Positions 1 through 10,889 of a stretch of DNA of 64,000 bases are shown here, in pieces (position 1 is the stretch's first letter; each line of letters starts with the position of its first letter). The notes under the pieces were generated by a model that saw only the letters and a list, made by a program, of their open reading frames with translations, made no database searches and had not been told where the DNA came from. Origin of the DNA: Mycocentrospora acerina (Eukaryota > Ascomycota > Dothideomycetes > Pleosporales); assembly GCA_022701365.1 (NCBI GenBank), contig JAKUHH010000380.1:24555-88554 (forward strand), given 5' to 3'. The translations under genes were made by a program, and so were the position numbers.

Positions 1-439
1 CAATTTGGAGGTTAAGGATGTATAGGAGCAAGGCAGACTACAGCTTGGGATAGAGAAACAGAATGCTATAGATAAGGTAGAAAGGATAATTGATACAGGG
101 CTATAAGCGTTCAGGGATAAATGTGACGATATTGTGGAATATGTAGAGGGCAGGACAGGATAGAAGGCCGATGATGTCATTGATCATACAAGGAAACGTT
201 TGGATGAGCTGAAACATGGGGAGAAGGTAAGTTTAGAGCAGGAGAGGGAGAGGTTGAGGAGAGATAAAGAAGAGTTGAGGAGAGATAAGCAGGGTTTGCG
301 GAGCGAGATCGACGACTTGAGAATGAAGAGGAAAATCTTACAAAGGAATCAAAGGAGGTTTGAGAGTGAGAAGAAGAGAACTGTAGAGAGGAGTAGGTGC
401 GATGCGCGAGGAAGCAGGGCGGGCAGTGCACCAAGGTGA
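1..439 (+). pseudogene. Coiled-coil protein fragment, interrupted by stops
   Basis: The third frame reads from the window edge to the TGA at 437-439 as charged heptad-like sequence rich in Glu, Arg, Lys and Leu. A clean stretch starts at the Met at 200. At least three in-frame TAG codons occur upstream (first 200 bases), at places where Gln (CAG) would fit the flanking sequence. The clean part is a run of E-R-L-R-R-D-K repeats, i.e. a coiled coil. No catalytic domain is visible and I do not recognise the family. It may be the tail of a gene or repeat that begins outside the window. The TAG codons fit CpA to TpA decay. Confidence 0.45.
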
Positions 440-735
440 AGAGTGAACCTTGTCTCGCGACGCAGTATATTTTCATCTAGAAACACACCTTGTTCAATGC
501 GCCACCATGATTGTAGAGCAAAGAAAAATGTCCAGGAACAACTTAATTACAAAACAACAAAGTAGCGAGATATCGAATTAACAAAACGACAGAATGTGAG
601 TCGACGACAAAGGAAACTTCGCACTTATATCTGAAGTTTCGTTAAGCTTCTCAATCACGCCTAAAATTTATCAGACCATCCAGATATAAACTTGAGCCTT
701 GACCTTCGATCTTCGACCACGAAGCTGGAAGTGAA

Positions 736-1309
736 ATGCGAATCCTATTTGAAAGCATGGAAGGCGACCTAATGTACATCCTACAAGGTCTGCCAGGGAA
801 AGGCAAAGGACTCATTGCAAGCGAAAACATCTCAAAAGGCACACGCATTTTTGAGGAACGACCAATTACCAACATACCAAAGTGCTAAGAGAGCGGTGAA
901 TGGTCAAAGTTGCATATATTCCAGCAAGCTGAGTATCTCGGGTAACACTAACGACAAACGATTCTCTCCTTACACATTCCTTATCCACACAAAGATACCG
1001 CCGGAAAGTATTTCGGTATCATTCAAATGAACAACCTTCCTATCGAAGCCAACGGGATTGGAGAAAGATTATTGCTCGAAGTCTGTCATATTAATCACGC
1101 TTGCGATAACAATGCATATAACTGCTGGAACAATCGCATTTGAACGGCGCATTATCCACATTTTGAGGAACGTTTCCAAGAGCGAAGAGATTACGATATA
1201 CAACCTAGGTCTCGACAGCAACCGTGACATTCGTCGCCAAAAGCTCCGGGACAAGTTTGATTTTCAAGTTCATACCGTCTTTACTCCTTTGCAACAGCAG
1301 AGAGCATAA
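736..1309 (+). pseudogene. SET-domain protein relic (copy 1)
   Basis: From the ATG at 736 the frame reads the start of a fungal SET protein: LPGKGKGLIA followed by SKGTRIFEE. It breaks down after about 890. It resumes near 1030 with a degraded zinc/AdoMet core motif, HINHACDNNA, followed by CWNN. It then shifts frame into ILRNVSKSEEITIY, the family's GEEIT-type segment. The post-SET Cys cluster is lost (FDFQVHT where the family has CxC). SET proteins of this group usually methylate lysines; this copy has stops and at least one frameshift and cannot be functional. It is a paralogue of the relic at 8264-9286. Confidence 0.7.
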
Positions 1310-3260
1310 AGGACTATCAATGCTTAGAAAAATTGATCGCCTGGACGATCTCACGCAAAGCGCTGCGCATTCGCATACGGCAATCCTAGCATCAATCATG
1401 TGAGTCATCATATACTCAAGGTACGCAAGCTTTGTTCCCGCGTGCAATCTTCTTCTGGATGCACTGACACATTGGATACTACAAAGATCTCTCTAGTGTC
1501 TCTGAATAGGTTTGCTAGAGCTGAGCGACTGAATTTAACAGTTTTTAGTCAATATGAACGGCATCAGAATGGGCCAAGGGAGTAGCAAGAAGGCTGCGTT
1601 GTCGCACTGATGTAGGAAATACTCTTTACTCAGTACTGTAACACTGCAAGACCACAAAAGACTTCCCCCCTCTCGAAAAAGAATGATACCTCGTTTCAAG
1701 GGCTGTCAGAAGAATGGTTGAACTGGGATGGAACACGACGAAAATTGAAGATTTCTCAAATGCCTTGATGTACGAAGACTGAAGGTTCTAAAGTAAAACA
1801 AATTAAACACTCTTATATAGTTTCCGTTCACCATCCCAGGTGGTATCTGTGATCTTTCGCCAATTGTGGAAATTGAACCATTTCCTTAGTCCTCAACATG
1901 AAGTCGCTACGTCGATATTGCCTCGCGCATATAGCGATGTGGCGGAAGTCAGATTGACGTGAAATTATTCTATAGGTTATATCTCAACTCACTCTATTGA
2001 CTGGTCTGTTAATCATACCTGCTTTTTTAAGTCTATATGGGCGAAAAAACGATCTCATAAATGCTTTGGGCTTGATATCTCGTGCTTTATGGTGAAGCTC
2101 TTCTAAACTACGAGTGGTACATGGCGGAAGATCTGTAATAGCTCAGGATATTGTACGCCATAACTACGGGCTTTCACTTAAGAATATAGCTGTATTTGTG
2201 TCTTCTATTTTTTCGCAGAAACCGAGGAACTGGAAGCCGCTAGCAAGATTAGTTTCTTGCTCCTACCCACGATCGTTCAGCCCTTCTTGTTTGCGATCTT
2301 TGCACACGTACTCGAGTACCTCAATCTATTCACAAAGACGGTTCAGGTCAGTCGATATTACTAAACAAATTATCTATTACTTCCATACAGCAAGAGATTC
2401 CCCATACCACGCAGAGTTGTGGACGCGCCTTTGTAGATAATACATGGTGGAGTTGCACGCCCAGCAGCGCAGATACTTTGGACGACTGTGACTTATATTG
2501 TAGTATTCGCTACCTGACGCTTTGTTCTGTACTGTCGAGAGTGGATTGAACACAGCAGTCAAGGCGTTGAGCTAAAATTTGTAGAAACAGTGCGTTGATT
2601 GCGCAGTAAGGCTTCTGAAAACCCTAAGGGTAGCGTTCTCAATCGGTAAGATAATCCTAAAAAAGATCAATATCAAAAACTTAAATACAGAACACAAAAC
2701 AGGATCAAAGTATAAAATCTAATACTTTGACTGGCACACTACCATTCAATTGTTTAACTTTGAGAGGGACTCTGTTGCAGTCCAATTCGGGGGAAATTGT
2801 TGTGTAGAGCTACATTAAGGAAGAGAGGCGTGAGGGAAGATTGAGCACAGGCGTTTTTCACGCCACGAGAAATAATGCAAGAAGGGGTTCATAAGCGCAC
2901 ATGTGAAAAGGATGCAGCAGAAGCATAGGACCAGTTTAGGCTGCTGCACACTACAGTCGCTTGCGAAAACACTTTCACCATTTGCGCATGCAATAATTGT
3001 TCTTCATTGTGGTACTAGGGGGCCTTTGCTACTTTTTAGTTAATCCAATTTTCGAAAGACGGTCTTGTGGTGTCCGGACGGGTTCCATTCACGACGAACA
3101 AAAGTACGATCGTGTGCAGCAATTATATCTATTGCCGAGAACTTCAGATGCATGATCCGCAAATCGAATATTTGGAGGCCTCGACGCGCTCACATGTAAT
3201 AAACCTTCTGTGTTTTTCCTGATACGCTTACTACGAATGGAGTGTTCTGCAGAAATAAGC
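1310..3260. other. Gene-free stretch
   Basis: Only short open frames without recognisable motifs occur here, including 108 codons at 2114-2440. I see no TIRs, tandem repeats or RNA genes. Confidence 0.5.
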
Positions 3261-3267
3261 TATGGAT

Positions 3268-3535
3268 TGTGCTGGCTGTTGCTAACAGCTGTATAGATAC
3301 GAATAAAGTTGCGGCATGACAGGCAGCTTGGACGAAAGGCCCACGACGCTAGGACTGATTGATTAATTACGATATCTCATCAGCGCAACACCCAAAAAGG
3401 TGTCGAGCATTATGTAATGATCCAGCCACCTCAGCATTGCTACGGGACACACAGTTTGCCGTACGCTGTTCTATCAACGAACTCTACATACCGCACATGA
3501 CACTTTCCTCCGCCATTACTGTCCAATGAAAGGTC
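3268..3535 (+). repeat. Dispersed repeat R1, copy 1
   Basis: About 260 bp that match 13343-13612 in the same orientation. The longest shared blocks include GTCGAGCATTATGTAATGAT and GCCGTACGCTGTTCTATCAA. The copies differ mainly by C/T and G/A changes, as expected after RIP. No long reading frame is conserved, so this is probably a non-autonomous element or part of one. Confidence 0.7.
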
Positions 3536-3928
3536 ACAAGGCTGCTTCGACTATGGCGCCGACTGAGATCATTGTTAGAGGTAAATGGACATGAACATAG
3601 TGATCGACTTGTCATGTCGAAGCGGGCGCCACAACAGCGCTCATCGATCACGATGGCTGACGCGACGTGGCTTCGCTAGTCGTGTCATTCATGCAGCCCC
3701 ACTTCCGTGCTTTCCATCGCCATGGCTTGCCGTACTGCAGCTCTGACAAACGGGCGGAGATTGGCTTGTTAGCTGGCCGAGCTCGAATAGCCTTCCACTC
3801 TTCCTACTTGGCCAATTCCATATCAAAATTGATCGATCTTGTCATAGAAACGCCAGTGGTGACATCCAACAGATAGAGCGGGTTTACGTAGGAGGGTTCA
3901 GCTACTTCAATCACGTTGGCTGTTACTG

Positions 3929-4046
3929 GTGTAAGGCTGACACCCTTCTATATATGCAAAGCCAGGCTATTGACTCTTGCGAAGGAATGTGCAAAGCGAT
4001 GTTGTTGCTGCGAGCAAGGGTGAAGACACAATCGCTAACAGCTGCT
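3929..4046 (+). mobile_element. Partial MITE, family M1
   Basis: This stretch matches the right half of the MITE at 10017-10260: GTAAGGCTGAC, then GCAAAGCCAGG, GCAAAGCGATGTTG and a final GCTAACAGCTGCTAG resembling the family's terminal inverted repeat. The left half is absent, so it is a truncated copy. Confidence 0.6.
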
Positions 4047-4643
4047 AGTTTGAGGAGTAATTTGATAAACTCCAATTTACCGTAGTGTACTGCGTTTTTC
4101 TTACAATCGTCAGCGAACGCGGTTCCACCTTTGGACAATACGGACTTGGGCCGACCTGCTAGCGAGGGTCAGGCCAATACAAGTATCAATCATTGGCCAG
4201 TTATATCATTTAATATGTTTTTGGCTCTTCCGGCGTGATTCAGCACGATATTTTCGGTTGGCGCTTAGTTACGTGCAGAAGACGGGCAAATAAATTTTAC
4301 TTAGAGATGGACATATACAGTTTTAACCTGTGATAAACCTTGATCATGTTATTTCACTCATTGTCAAGAGAAACACCATAATAATAATTGTTATCTAAAT
4401 TGACTCTGCCTTACTTTTCAAGCTGCTACAGCCTATGACTGAGCTATGACAATCGGCTGATGAGCTGATGAGTAGCTTGCGAGGAGAAAAAGACTGGGTG
4501 TCCCCGCTTTGCAAGGCTCTTAACAACCAACTGCATCTCCTGTAGCTCATTTGATTCCCCACTCTTATCAATTTGGGAGCAAGACAATTCATTTCCAACG
4601 AAATGCAACATAAGTGACAATTAGTACTCTTTCAACATTCACG
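4047..4643. other. Gene-free upstream region of the BTB gene
   Basis: AT-rich DNA with no coding or repeat signal that I can support. Confidence 0.4.
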
Positions 4644-5608
4644 ATGGCCGTTGTTTCTCACGCTCAGCTATTAGCCACCCTCAAAAAGTAGGCTGTTATA
4701 TATGCATCAAAACATACACACTGATCGTACCACAGTCTCCTCGTCTCTGGCGCGTTCTCTGATCTCACCGTCATTTGCGGCTCCGACACTTATAAGGTCC
4801 ATAAGAACATTGTGTGTTCGGGCGCAGGTTTTTTCGCTCGCGCCATTCGATTCCCTGGTAAAGTGAGTAGCCTTGATCTATTATCTGCTCGCTTTGTAGA
4901 TTTTGCTGACATCAGTGGAACCGTTAGGAAGGCGAATCGGCTGAGATCAAGCTTCCTGACGATGAACCTGCTGTAATCAAACTCTTGATGCAGTATTTAT
5001 ATGAGGGTAACTACGGCCTGAGTGTTGCTGGTAACGAGGAGAGGACTGAATGATACACGCAACCTCTCCAGGATATTGTTTCTCGAAAAAAACGCGGGAA
5101 GACCAAAATGATACCAGCTACCAGTACACCATCGATGTTTCCTCACACTTGCCACCAAATTTATGACGACTACACAGAATCAGACAGCTGTGATATGAAA
5201 TGTTCACATCATTCTTGTGGGCATGACTGCAGCTTTAATTGCTTGAACTTCGTCTGTCAGGACTGCAATATTACCTGTACAAGTTCTGACAAAGGGCTTG
5301 TCATACATGCCAAAATGTACGAAGTTGCTGACAAGTACGACGTTATTGGTCTCAAGGACCTAGTTATTGACAAGTTCAGCAACGGCTGTCAGTCTTTCTG
5401 GAATGATCCGGAGTTTGCTCAGGCCGCCCACCACGCATTTTCCACCACTCCCGAACACGACAGAGGGCTTCGAGATATTGTCATTAAGACAATTTCTCGT
5501 CACATGAGATATCTAATCGAGCAGCCAGGAATTGAAATTCTGCTCACTGAGTTTAGTGGCTTGGCTTACTCATTATTAAGATCGAACATGGACGCAGAAT
5601 GGAACTAG
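4644..5608 (+). CDS. BTB/POZ domain protein
   Basis: Exon 1 is 4644-4687 and exon 2 is 4736-4862 (introns GTAGGC...CACAG and GTGAGT...TTAG). Exon 2 encodes the BTB core: SGAFSDLTVICG, YKVHKNIVCS and FFARAIRFPG. Exon 3 starts at 4928 (EGESAEIKLPDDEPAVIKLL, then MQYLYEG). The C-terminal half carries a His/Cys-rich segment (5150-5290) and the usual fungal BTB tail (HAKMYEVADKYDV, HHAFSTTPEHDRG). Exon 3 contains an in-frame TGA at 5051-5053. A third intron of 87 nt (5031 GTAACG to 5117 CCAG) would remove it and keep the frame, so the gene may be intact; otherwise it carries one nonsense mutation. BTB proteins of this type are usually substrate adaptors for cullin-3 ligases or transcription cofactors. 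The substrate is unknown. Confidence 0.65.
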
Positions 5609-6296
5609 GAAGGGGATTCATGTTCCAGAGGAGGTAGATTGTATCTGGGTAGAAGAGTTAGTTGTGAGTAGTGATAAGGCCTATACAAAATTCCAAAGTA
5701 TCTAAGCTTTACAGAACGAGCCAGCGAATTTTCCTTTTTTATTGTGAAGAAACTTCCTCATAGAAATAGCGAAAGTCCTAGGTGTAGAGCAAGTGAAATT
5801 ATAGGCTATAGTGCAATCATCACTAAACATAAAGCTCATAACATATAATATGAATGAGAAGGGCTTTCTCCTCGGAGTTGTTACTAGGTCAAAAAGGATA
5901 TTCAGCAGAGCCTCGTACGAGACTGGCCGGGCAAGGAGCATCATCCTGGGTGGTAATTGAGAGTGGATGAAGCTGCCCTAGAGCCTGCCCTCATCTACCA
6001 ATCAGCCTCGAACTCGATACAGGACACTTGGCTGCAGACCTTTAATCCTGATAATCACCAAGTATTCTTTGCCTCCCCTAGTACAGGCTGGGCGAATAAC
6101 GGTACAGGCCTCTCGTGGTTAAACCAAGTGTTTGATCGTAGTACGAAGCAGAAGGCAGGGCACAGCTGGAGACTTCTCATCCTCGATGGCCATGGATCTC
6201 ATTGAATATTGCAATCAGAAAAGGATTCTCCTTGCTGTATATCCTCCTCATTCAATTTATATGCTACAGCCGCTTGATGTCGTCATGTTCAAGCCT

Positions 6297-6301
6297 CTTT
6301 C
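6297..6301. repeat. Target-site duplication, left copy (CTTTC)
   Basis: A 5-bp direct repeat of 6566-6570 that brackets the solo LTR. Confidence 0.8.
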
Positions 6302-6565
6302 TGTCAGGATTACACCACGATAGGGGCTAACGGAGGTCACTCGTAAGTATCAGTACCACCGTGGTCCGTACCGGACCACTATGGGAACCTTATACCCCTC
6401 TCTTGGTATCCGTTACCATCCGGATAACCAAGAGACTGCTATATAGGCTACTACAGAATCGTTACGAGTAAGGTAGCGATTCGTCTATCTAATACTACTA
6501 TTATACGTGTATACTATACAGAGACTCTACTTGCTTTGTGACGTGAAGTAAGAAGGTTTCTAACA
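6302..6565. mobile_element. Solo LTR, 264 bp
   Basis: Starts TGTCAGGATT and ends GGTTTCTAACA, i.e. the TGT...ACA ends typical of LTRs. It is flanked by the direct repeat CTTTC (6297-6301 and 6566-6570), a 5-bp target duplication. Removing it and one CTTTC copy rejoins the transposase reading frame of the host element. No internal retrotransposon sequence is present, so it arose by LTR-LTR recombination. Confidence 0.85.
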
Positions 6566-6889
6566 CTTTCGACGGCCTACTCAAATCAGATCTCAGCTTT
6601 CATGGAGAGATGCCAAGGCATCTCTTCAATGACTAGAAAGTTTTCAATCCTCTATTTCAAGCAGCATGGGAGATCTTAGTAAAGGAAGCAAGGATACTAA
6701 AGGCCTTGGGTGCTGCATTGGGCCTAACACTAGCTCAGTCCTGACACGGCCGGATAATCAATACTCTATTGAGATTTCGGTAGCTATACATATATCTATT
6801 GGCCGCTAGACCTCAAACCCAAGAAATCTCGCGATCATTGCTATTGTACGTGGCTATATAGCCTTAGGTTTGGTGGTGGTGTCGTTGTT

Positions 6890-7403
6890 CCAGGTGGCTC
6901 GATCGATCATCCACCTTGGTATCTCAGCTAGCGTTTCAAAGGGATAGTACCATTATCATAAACGTTGCATATCCACCATTGCTCTGCTTTCGACGACTTA
7001 GAAGATCGCAAGTACTTTTTCAGAGCTTTGCTTTTTCTCTGACAACGCTACCCTAGTCTTCGAATGAAGCCTGTTCTGAATCAGCCTCTTGTGCAATCTC
7101 ACTCGTACCAATAACGCGCTGAGGCTGCTGTCTATCTTGCTCTAGATGATCCAGTATCTGCTGTAAATGCGCTTTGGTGCATGCGACCCGCAGCCCATGG
7201 CTTGCGCCTTGTCGAAGGACGCCTACATCTTTGAATATCTGGACGAGACGACGCCTGTGGGCTTCGTCGATGCATCTGTTCTTGCTAATGCTCCACTCCG
7301 GGGTAGGCGCATCAATGGGGAATTTCGTGGTAACTAGGCGGTACTGCTTGGCTTGATCATAGATGGAACCTACCTTTTTCAAGTGCATGCGTGGTTTTTC
7401 CAT
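6890..7403 (-). pseudogene. Relic of a conserved fungal protein of unknown function
   Basis: From the Met at 7403 (minus) the frame reads KPRMHLKKVGSIYDQAKQY, a conserved fungal N-terminus also containing FPIDAPTPEW and NRCIDEAHRRRLVQIFK. It stops at 7053 with TAG where the sequence has SFED followed by what should be Trp (TGG to TAG). The same frame then meets a TGA. A neighbouring frame continues as EALKKYLRS and EQWWICNVYDNGTIPLK down to about 6890. I recognise this as a fungal family often found with mobile DNA, but I cannot give it a domain name. The G-to-A changes at Trp codons are RIP-like. It is inactive. Confidence 0.55.
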
Positions 7404-8263
7404 TCTTTAGGGAGGTCGTGGGCGTCTTTGCGTCTCATGGTGGTAGCAGTTGACCGAGAGTGTTGGGTATTAGGAACGCAGTAGGAATTTAGGAGAATAC
7501 TGTGGGAACTGTAGGAGGTCAAGTCTTTTGAGGAGATAGTTGAAGCCACATAGCCAGCACAGGCCTCTTGTCCCTGGGGGCAGCCCTACTCTCGCCCCTG
7601 AGGCAACCTAACCCTAGGGCAGTGGTATAGTTTCGTGCTATGGTAAAACTCGTGACCCAGAAATCCATGATACGCAACATTGGCTCGCTGTACGTGAACG
7701 ATTGAGATACTTCGATCACATTGTAATTGGCGTCCCGACCCTAAACAGGTATAGATGCAAGTCCATTGCTATGGCCAAGGCGTTGAACATTCTGTGCTAC
7801 TTAATTGGGTATATGGTGGCATTGCCGAATCAGTATTGACTATTGAGTCATTCACAATTACCACGAACGAAGAAGGTGTCCATGAGCTCACTAACAGACT
7901 TAGTATGACCACCGTAGGAATGAGAGTGAACGGCTCGTTGACCTATATGGAGACTGTGAACATGAACCAACTGGTGGTATTCACATTGCATCGACCGATG
8001 GCGCGGGTATCATCAAGATACTCGAGAACTCCAACGTAGGGGCCGACCTGCTGAGCATCGCCCGCATCTTGGTCGCCACGAGTGAGAAGATGTACACCAT
8101 ATCAAAACACACAGGTCTCTGGAACCAAAAAGTTATTCTCTTTCAGCTAGAGACTACGTTACAGAAACGAGATCGACATTACATCACTCATTGATATTCT
8201 GCAGCAAGTGTTGGCCGCACCAACCCCACGAAGCCACCAAGATATTCAGTACGTCAATTCACT
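7404..8263. other. No gene recognised
   Basis: A few open frames occur (94 codons at 7755-8039). Fragments such as LETTLQKRDRHYIT near 8145 suggest a decayed gene. Nothing can be assigned to a family. Confidence 0.35.
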
Positions 8264-9286
8264 CTACTGTCTGAATAACCACTTCTCAAACTGCACAGTA
8301 CTAAGACCCTTCGGCGCCATTTCCCTTTTCGTTCTCCACTTCATAGAACACAGTCCATAGCTACCGTGTGTTGCTGGCTTCAGCGCAAAGGCTTTCACTC
8401 TCTGGGTCTCAGGGCTATCCTCACCCTCACACACAATCCTAGCCTGATACGCTTTGTCTGCAAAAACGCTGGCTCGAGCTTGATCTCCGTGCGCAATGCT
8501 AACTTGAAAAGCATCGTAGTAGAGTCTGGCATTGAGTGCTCCAGCGCCGTCGTTGTACTCGGCCTTGAGAGTTTGGAGAAGTGAGAGGCAGTCTCTTAGA
8601 CTCTCCTTTGGCCTTCCCATCATTTTCATTGGATCACCAATGGAATTGTCAAGGCTTTGAATTAGTTGGCGGCGGGCGTCGCTGTATTGGAGCTCGGATG
8701 GAGAACCGGAGCACCTGTAACAGCTGCAGTCGAAACCAAAAGATTCTTTCAGGAAGGTACGGCGTTCAGCGGATGGACCTCCACGATCATACGGGATTGT
8801 AATTTCTTCTCCGACTTCGATGGGTCGGATCGCATGAATGGTCTCGTGCTTCTCATTTTCGTTCCAGTTGTTGTGAGAGTTTGGGATGCAGCTGTGATTG
8901 ATGAGGCAGATTGTAGGGTAAACTCCACCCACTACGCTGTTCGATCCGCACGGCAGAGCGTTCGTCTTGAAGACGGTAGTGAAAGGGTATTTTCCAGGGG
9001 ACTTATTGTGAAGAGACAGGAACTGACGTTGTGATGCTTTGGGTAGTGCTCTCAGCTTTGTTGCGAGGGTTAACTCCAACTCTCCGAGTGGCATGGACGT
9101 AGCTGTAAGAAGTGGTTATTCACAGAGAATTCGAGTGCCTTTGGATATGTTTAAGCGGGCGATAAGACCTCTTCCTTTTTCAGGTATGTCCTTGATATCG
9201 AAAAGTGGGATGTCAAGCTTTTTCATGGGATCGATTCCGTTAATGAATGATTCTCTGCCCTTATGAACCTCAGTCTCATCTCTCTG
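8264..9286 (-). pseudogene. SET-domain protein, one premature stop (copy 2)
   Basis: The minus strand reads from a CTTTACAG acceptor-like site near 9287: KLDIPLFDIKDIPEKGRG, LIARLNISKGTRILCE, then TAA at 9116-9118, then PLLTATSMPLGELE and 276 open codons to the stop at 8264. Visible SET features are ICLINHSCIPNSHNNW (NHSC AdoMet/active-site motif), GEEITIPYD, and a post-SET cluster FDCSCYRCS. The C-terminal half looks helical, as in SMYD-like fungal proteins. The enzyme class methylates lysines. The single TAA sits where relatives have a charged residue before PLLT; an unusual splice or a sequencing error could still rescue it. The exon upstream of 9286 is not resolved. Confidence 0.7.
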
Positions 9287-9297
9287 TAAAGAAAAAG

Positions 9298-9720
9298 TTA
9301 AATTCTATCTAGGAATAAGCCTGTGGGGTCATGACGGACCTGTTCATAAGATCGAATTGACTTGTTGACTTCATCCCAGTCGTAGTAACCACATTGATCA
9401 AAACCTTCGTTCCAGTCTTGAACGCGGGAGCCGAAGTGAGCTTTTACGATATGTGTAACAGTTTTGATATAGGTTTCTACTCCTGTGGCCGCTGCGATGT
9501 TTCCTGAAACCTTTGCGCTGAAACGTAGGAGCTTATGACCCTCAAAGGGAAGACTTGGGTGTTCACCAACTTTGAACAGGATGTAATTTTGTTTTACCTC
9601 AACACGCATATCGTCTTTGTAATGACTCTTGATGAATTTAATTACTTGTTCCCAGTCATGTACATCAACAGCTCCTTTGCTGAGGCGAGGGACCATGTCG
9701 AAACCAGCGTCGATGCCCAT
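9298..9720 (-). CDS. Small conserved fungal protein, unknown function
   Basis: 140 codons from the ATG at 9720 without an intron. It opens MGIDAGFDMVPRLSKGAVD and includes LPFEGHKLLRFSAKVSG and a run ending YDWDEVNKSIRSYEQ. I recognise this as a recurrent, unnamed fungal family with a strongly conserved N-terminus. No signal peptide, membrane helix or catalytic motif is visible. It lies 12 bases upstream of the SET relic on the same strand. The two could once have been one spliced gene, since the SET part begins right after an acceptor-like CTTTACAG, but I see no good donor. Kept as a separate gene. Confidence 0.65.
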   Translation of the reverse strand: MGIDAGFDMVPRLSKGAVDVHDWEQVIKFIKSHYKDDMRVEVKQNYILFKVGEHPSLPFEGHKLLRFSAKVSGNIAAATGVETYIKTVTHIVKAHFGSRVQDWNEGFDQCGYYDWDEVNKSIRSYEQVRHDPTGLFLDRI

Positions 9721-10016
9721 GGCTCCACTTTATCAATTTAATCAAACAAGCAGGATAGTACCAGGCGATAAAGCTCGAGGGTGAAAGATTTTCCAATTAA
9801 ATATTGAACTTTTGCATATTCCCACTCTGGCGAGTCAATTGATCACTGCAGCTATGTTGTGGAACTACGAGCCGCGACGTGGATCGGTTTTTTGATCTCC
9901 AGCAACCTCATAACCTTGGAATCGGGACTCGATGCGTGGGCGTAATGTCAACCAGTGAATAGGATCTTGTCAGTGGTAGGATAAGATTTCTCACCGCCAC
10001 TGCTGTGGAACGTATA

Positions 10017-10260
10017 CAGCTACTAGCGATTGCGGCTTCACCCTGATCCGCAGTTGCAACGCTGTTCTGCAACGCGGCCGACAAACCAACTGACAGCAGC
10101 TTGCGTGCAGCTCAAGCAACGAATCAGAGAAAAGACTGAGTGACGCGTAAGGCTGACGCGCCACTGCATATGCAAGGCCAGGCCGCTGACCCTTACAAGA
10201 GTGTGTGCGAAGTGATGTTGCAGTTGCAAGCGAGAATGAAGCCGTAATTGCTAGCAGCTG
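10017..10260. mobile_element. MITE family M1, copy A (244 bp)
   Basis: Flanked by TA (10015-10016 and 10261-10262), the Tc1/mariner/pogo-type target duplication. The ends are inverted repeats: left CAGCTACTAGCGATTGCGGC, right ending GCCGTAATTGCTAGCAGCTG. The homology of the arms extends further inward. There is no coding capacity. Confidence 0.75.
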
Positions 10261-10299
10261 TACGATGGCGATCATTATTAACCTTGGCTGATGCGACCA

Positions 10300-10524
10300 A
10301 GGTGGTGGCTTCACCCTCGCTCGCAGCCGCAACATCGCTCAGCACTCACGCGTTACTCAGTCTTTTCTCTGATTTGTTCCTCAAACTGCACGCTAGCTGC
10401 TGTAAGTTAGTTTGTCGGTCGCCTGTCGCTTCAGGATGGCGGGGCGGCTGACGGTTATCAGTTGAGCGTAGTAGAACAGCGTTGCAACTGCGGATCAGGG
10501 TGAAGCTGCAATCGCTAGTAGCTG
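10300..10524. mobile_element. MITE family M1, copy B (inverted)
   Basis: Inverted relative to copy A, about 40 bp away. The right end GCAATCGCTAGTAGCTG is followed by TA (10525-10526). The interior matches the reverse complement of copy A (CAGTCTTTTCTCTGATT, GTTGCAACTGCGGATCAGGG). The outermost bases of the left terminal repeat have been replaced. A and B together form a roughly 500-bp near-palindrome. Confidence 0.7.
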
Positions 10525-10889
10525 TACTCCATGAGTGCACGATTTCGATCCGCTTTCACAATAACAACAGCGACCAGGGCTCCACCAACAAATATTTGAT
10601 CTATATCATAGGACTATTCAAATAAGATTTGAAAGCCGACACTTGGCCCTCTGCTCTTTGGATAACCTTTGCATGCCTGATAATCTGCATATCGCTGTTG
10701 CTATCCAGGCCGCTCCTATATCTCCAAATCTAATTGTGCCAGCCTAATGCGCATCACTCAAAGTCAAGTCCTTTATTATTTCTGTTCTTGCTGGGTTCAA
10801 GTTTACGAACCTATAAAAATCGATTTAATTCCATTCTATAGCTATCTGCTACCATGTGGGTCCTGAATGAGCCACCAAAACTTACCATC

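Larger units (their letters stand above)
5840..6740 (+). mobile_element. Fot1/pogo-type transposon relic, family A, split by an LTR
   Basis: Pieces of a DDE-1 (pogo/Fot1) transposase in order: EKGFLLGVVTRSKRIFSRA near 5855, a clean stretch at 5957-6205 ending LLILDGHGSH, then a frame change to RILLAVYPPHS and LQPLDVVMFKPLS up to 6301. Reading resumes at 6571 (TAYSNQISAFMERCQGISS, FQAAWEILVKEARILKAL). The first and third catalytic Asp lie in LILDGHGSH and LQPLDVV. Several stops and frame changes make it inactive. The missing piece between MFKPLS and AYSNQ is exactly the solo LTR at 6302-6565. It is the same family as the element at 52379-54537. Confidence 0.8.

Noticed and set aside
2114..2440. 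Open frame of 108 codons (+)
   Set aside because: No recognisable motif or codon signal, and it sits in decayed AT-rich DNA.
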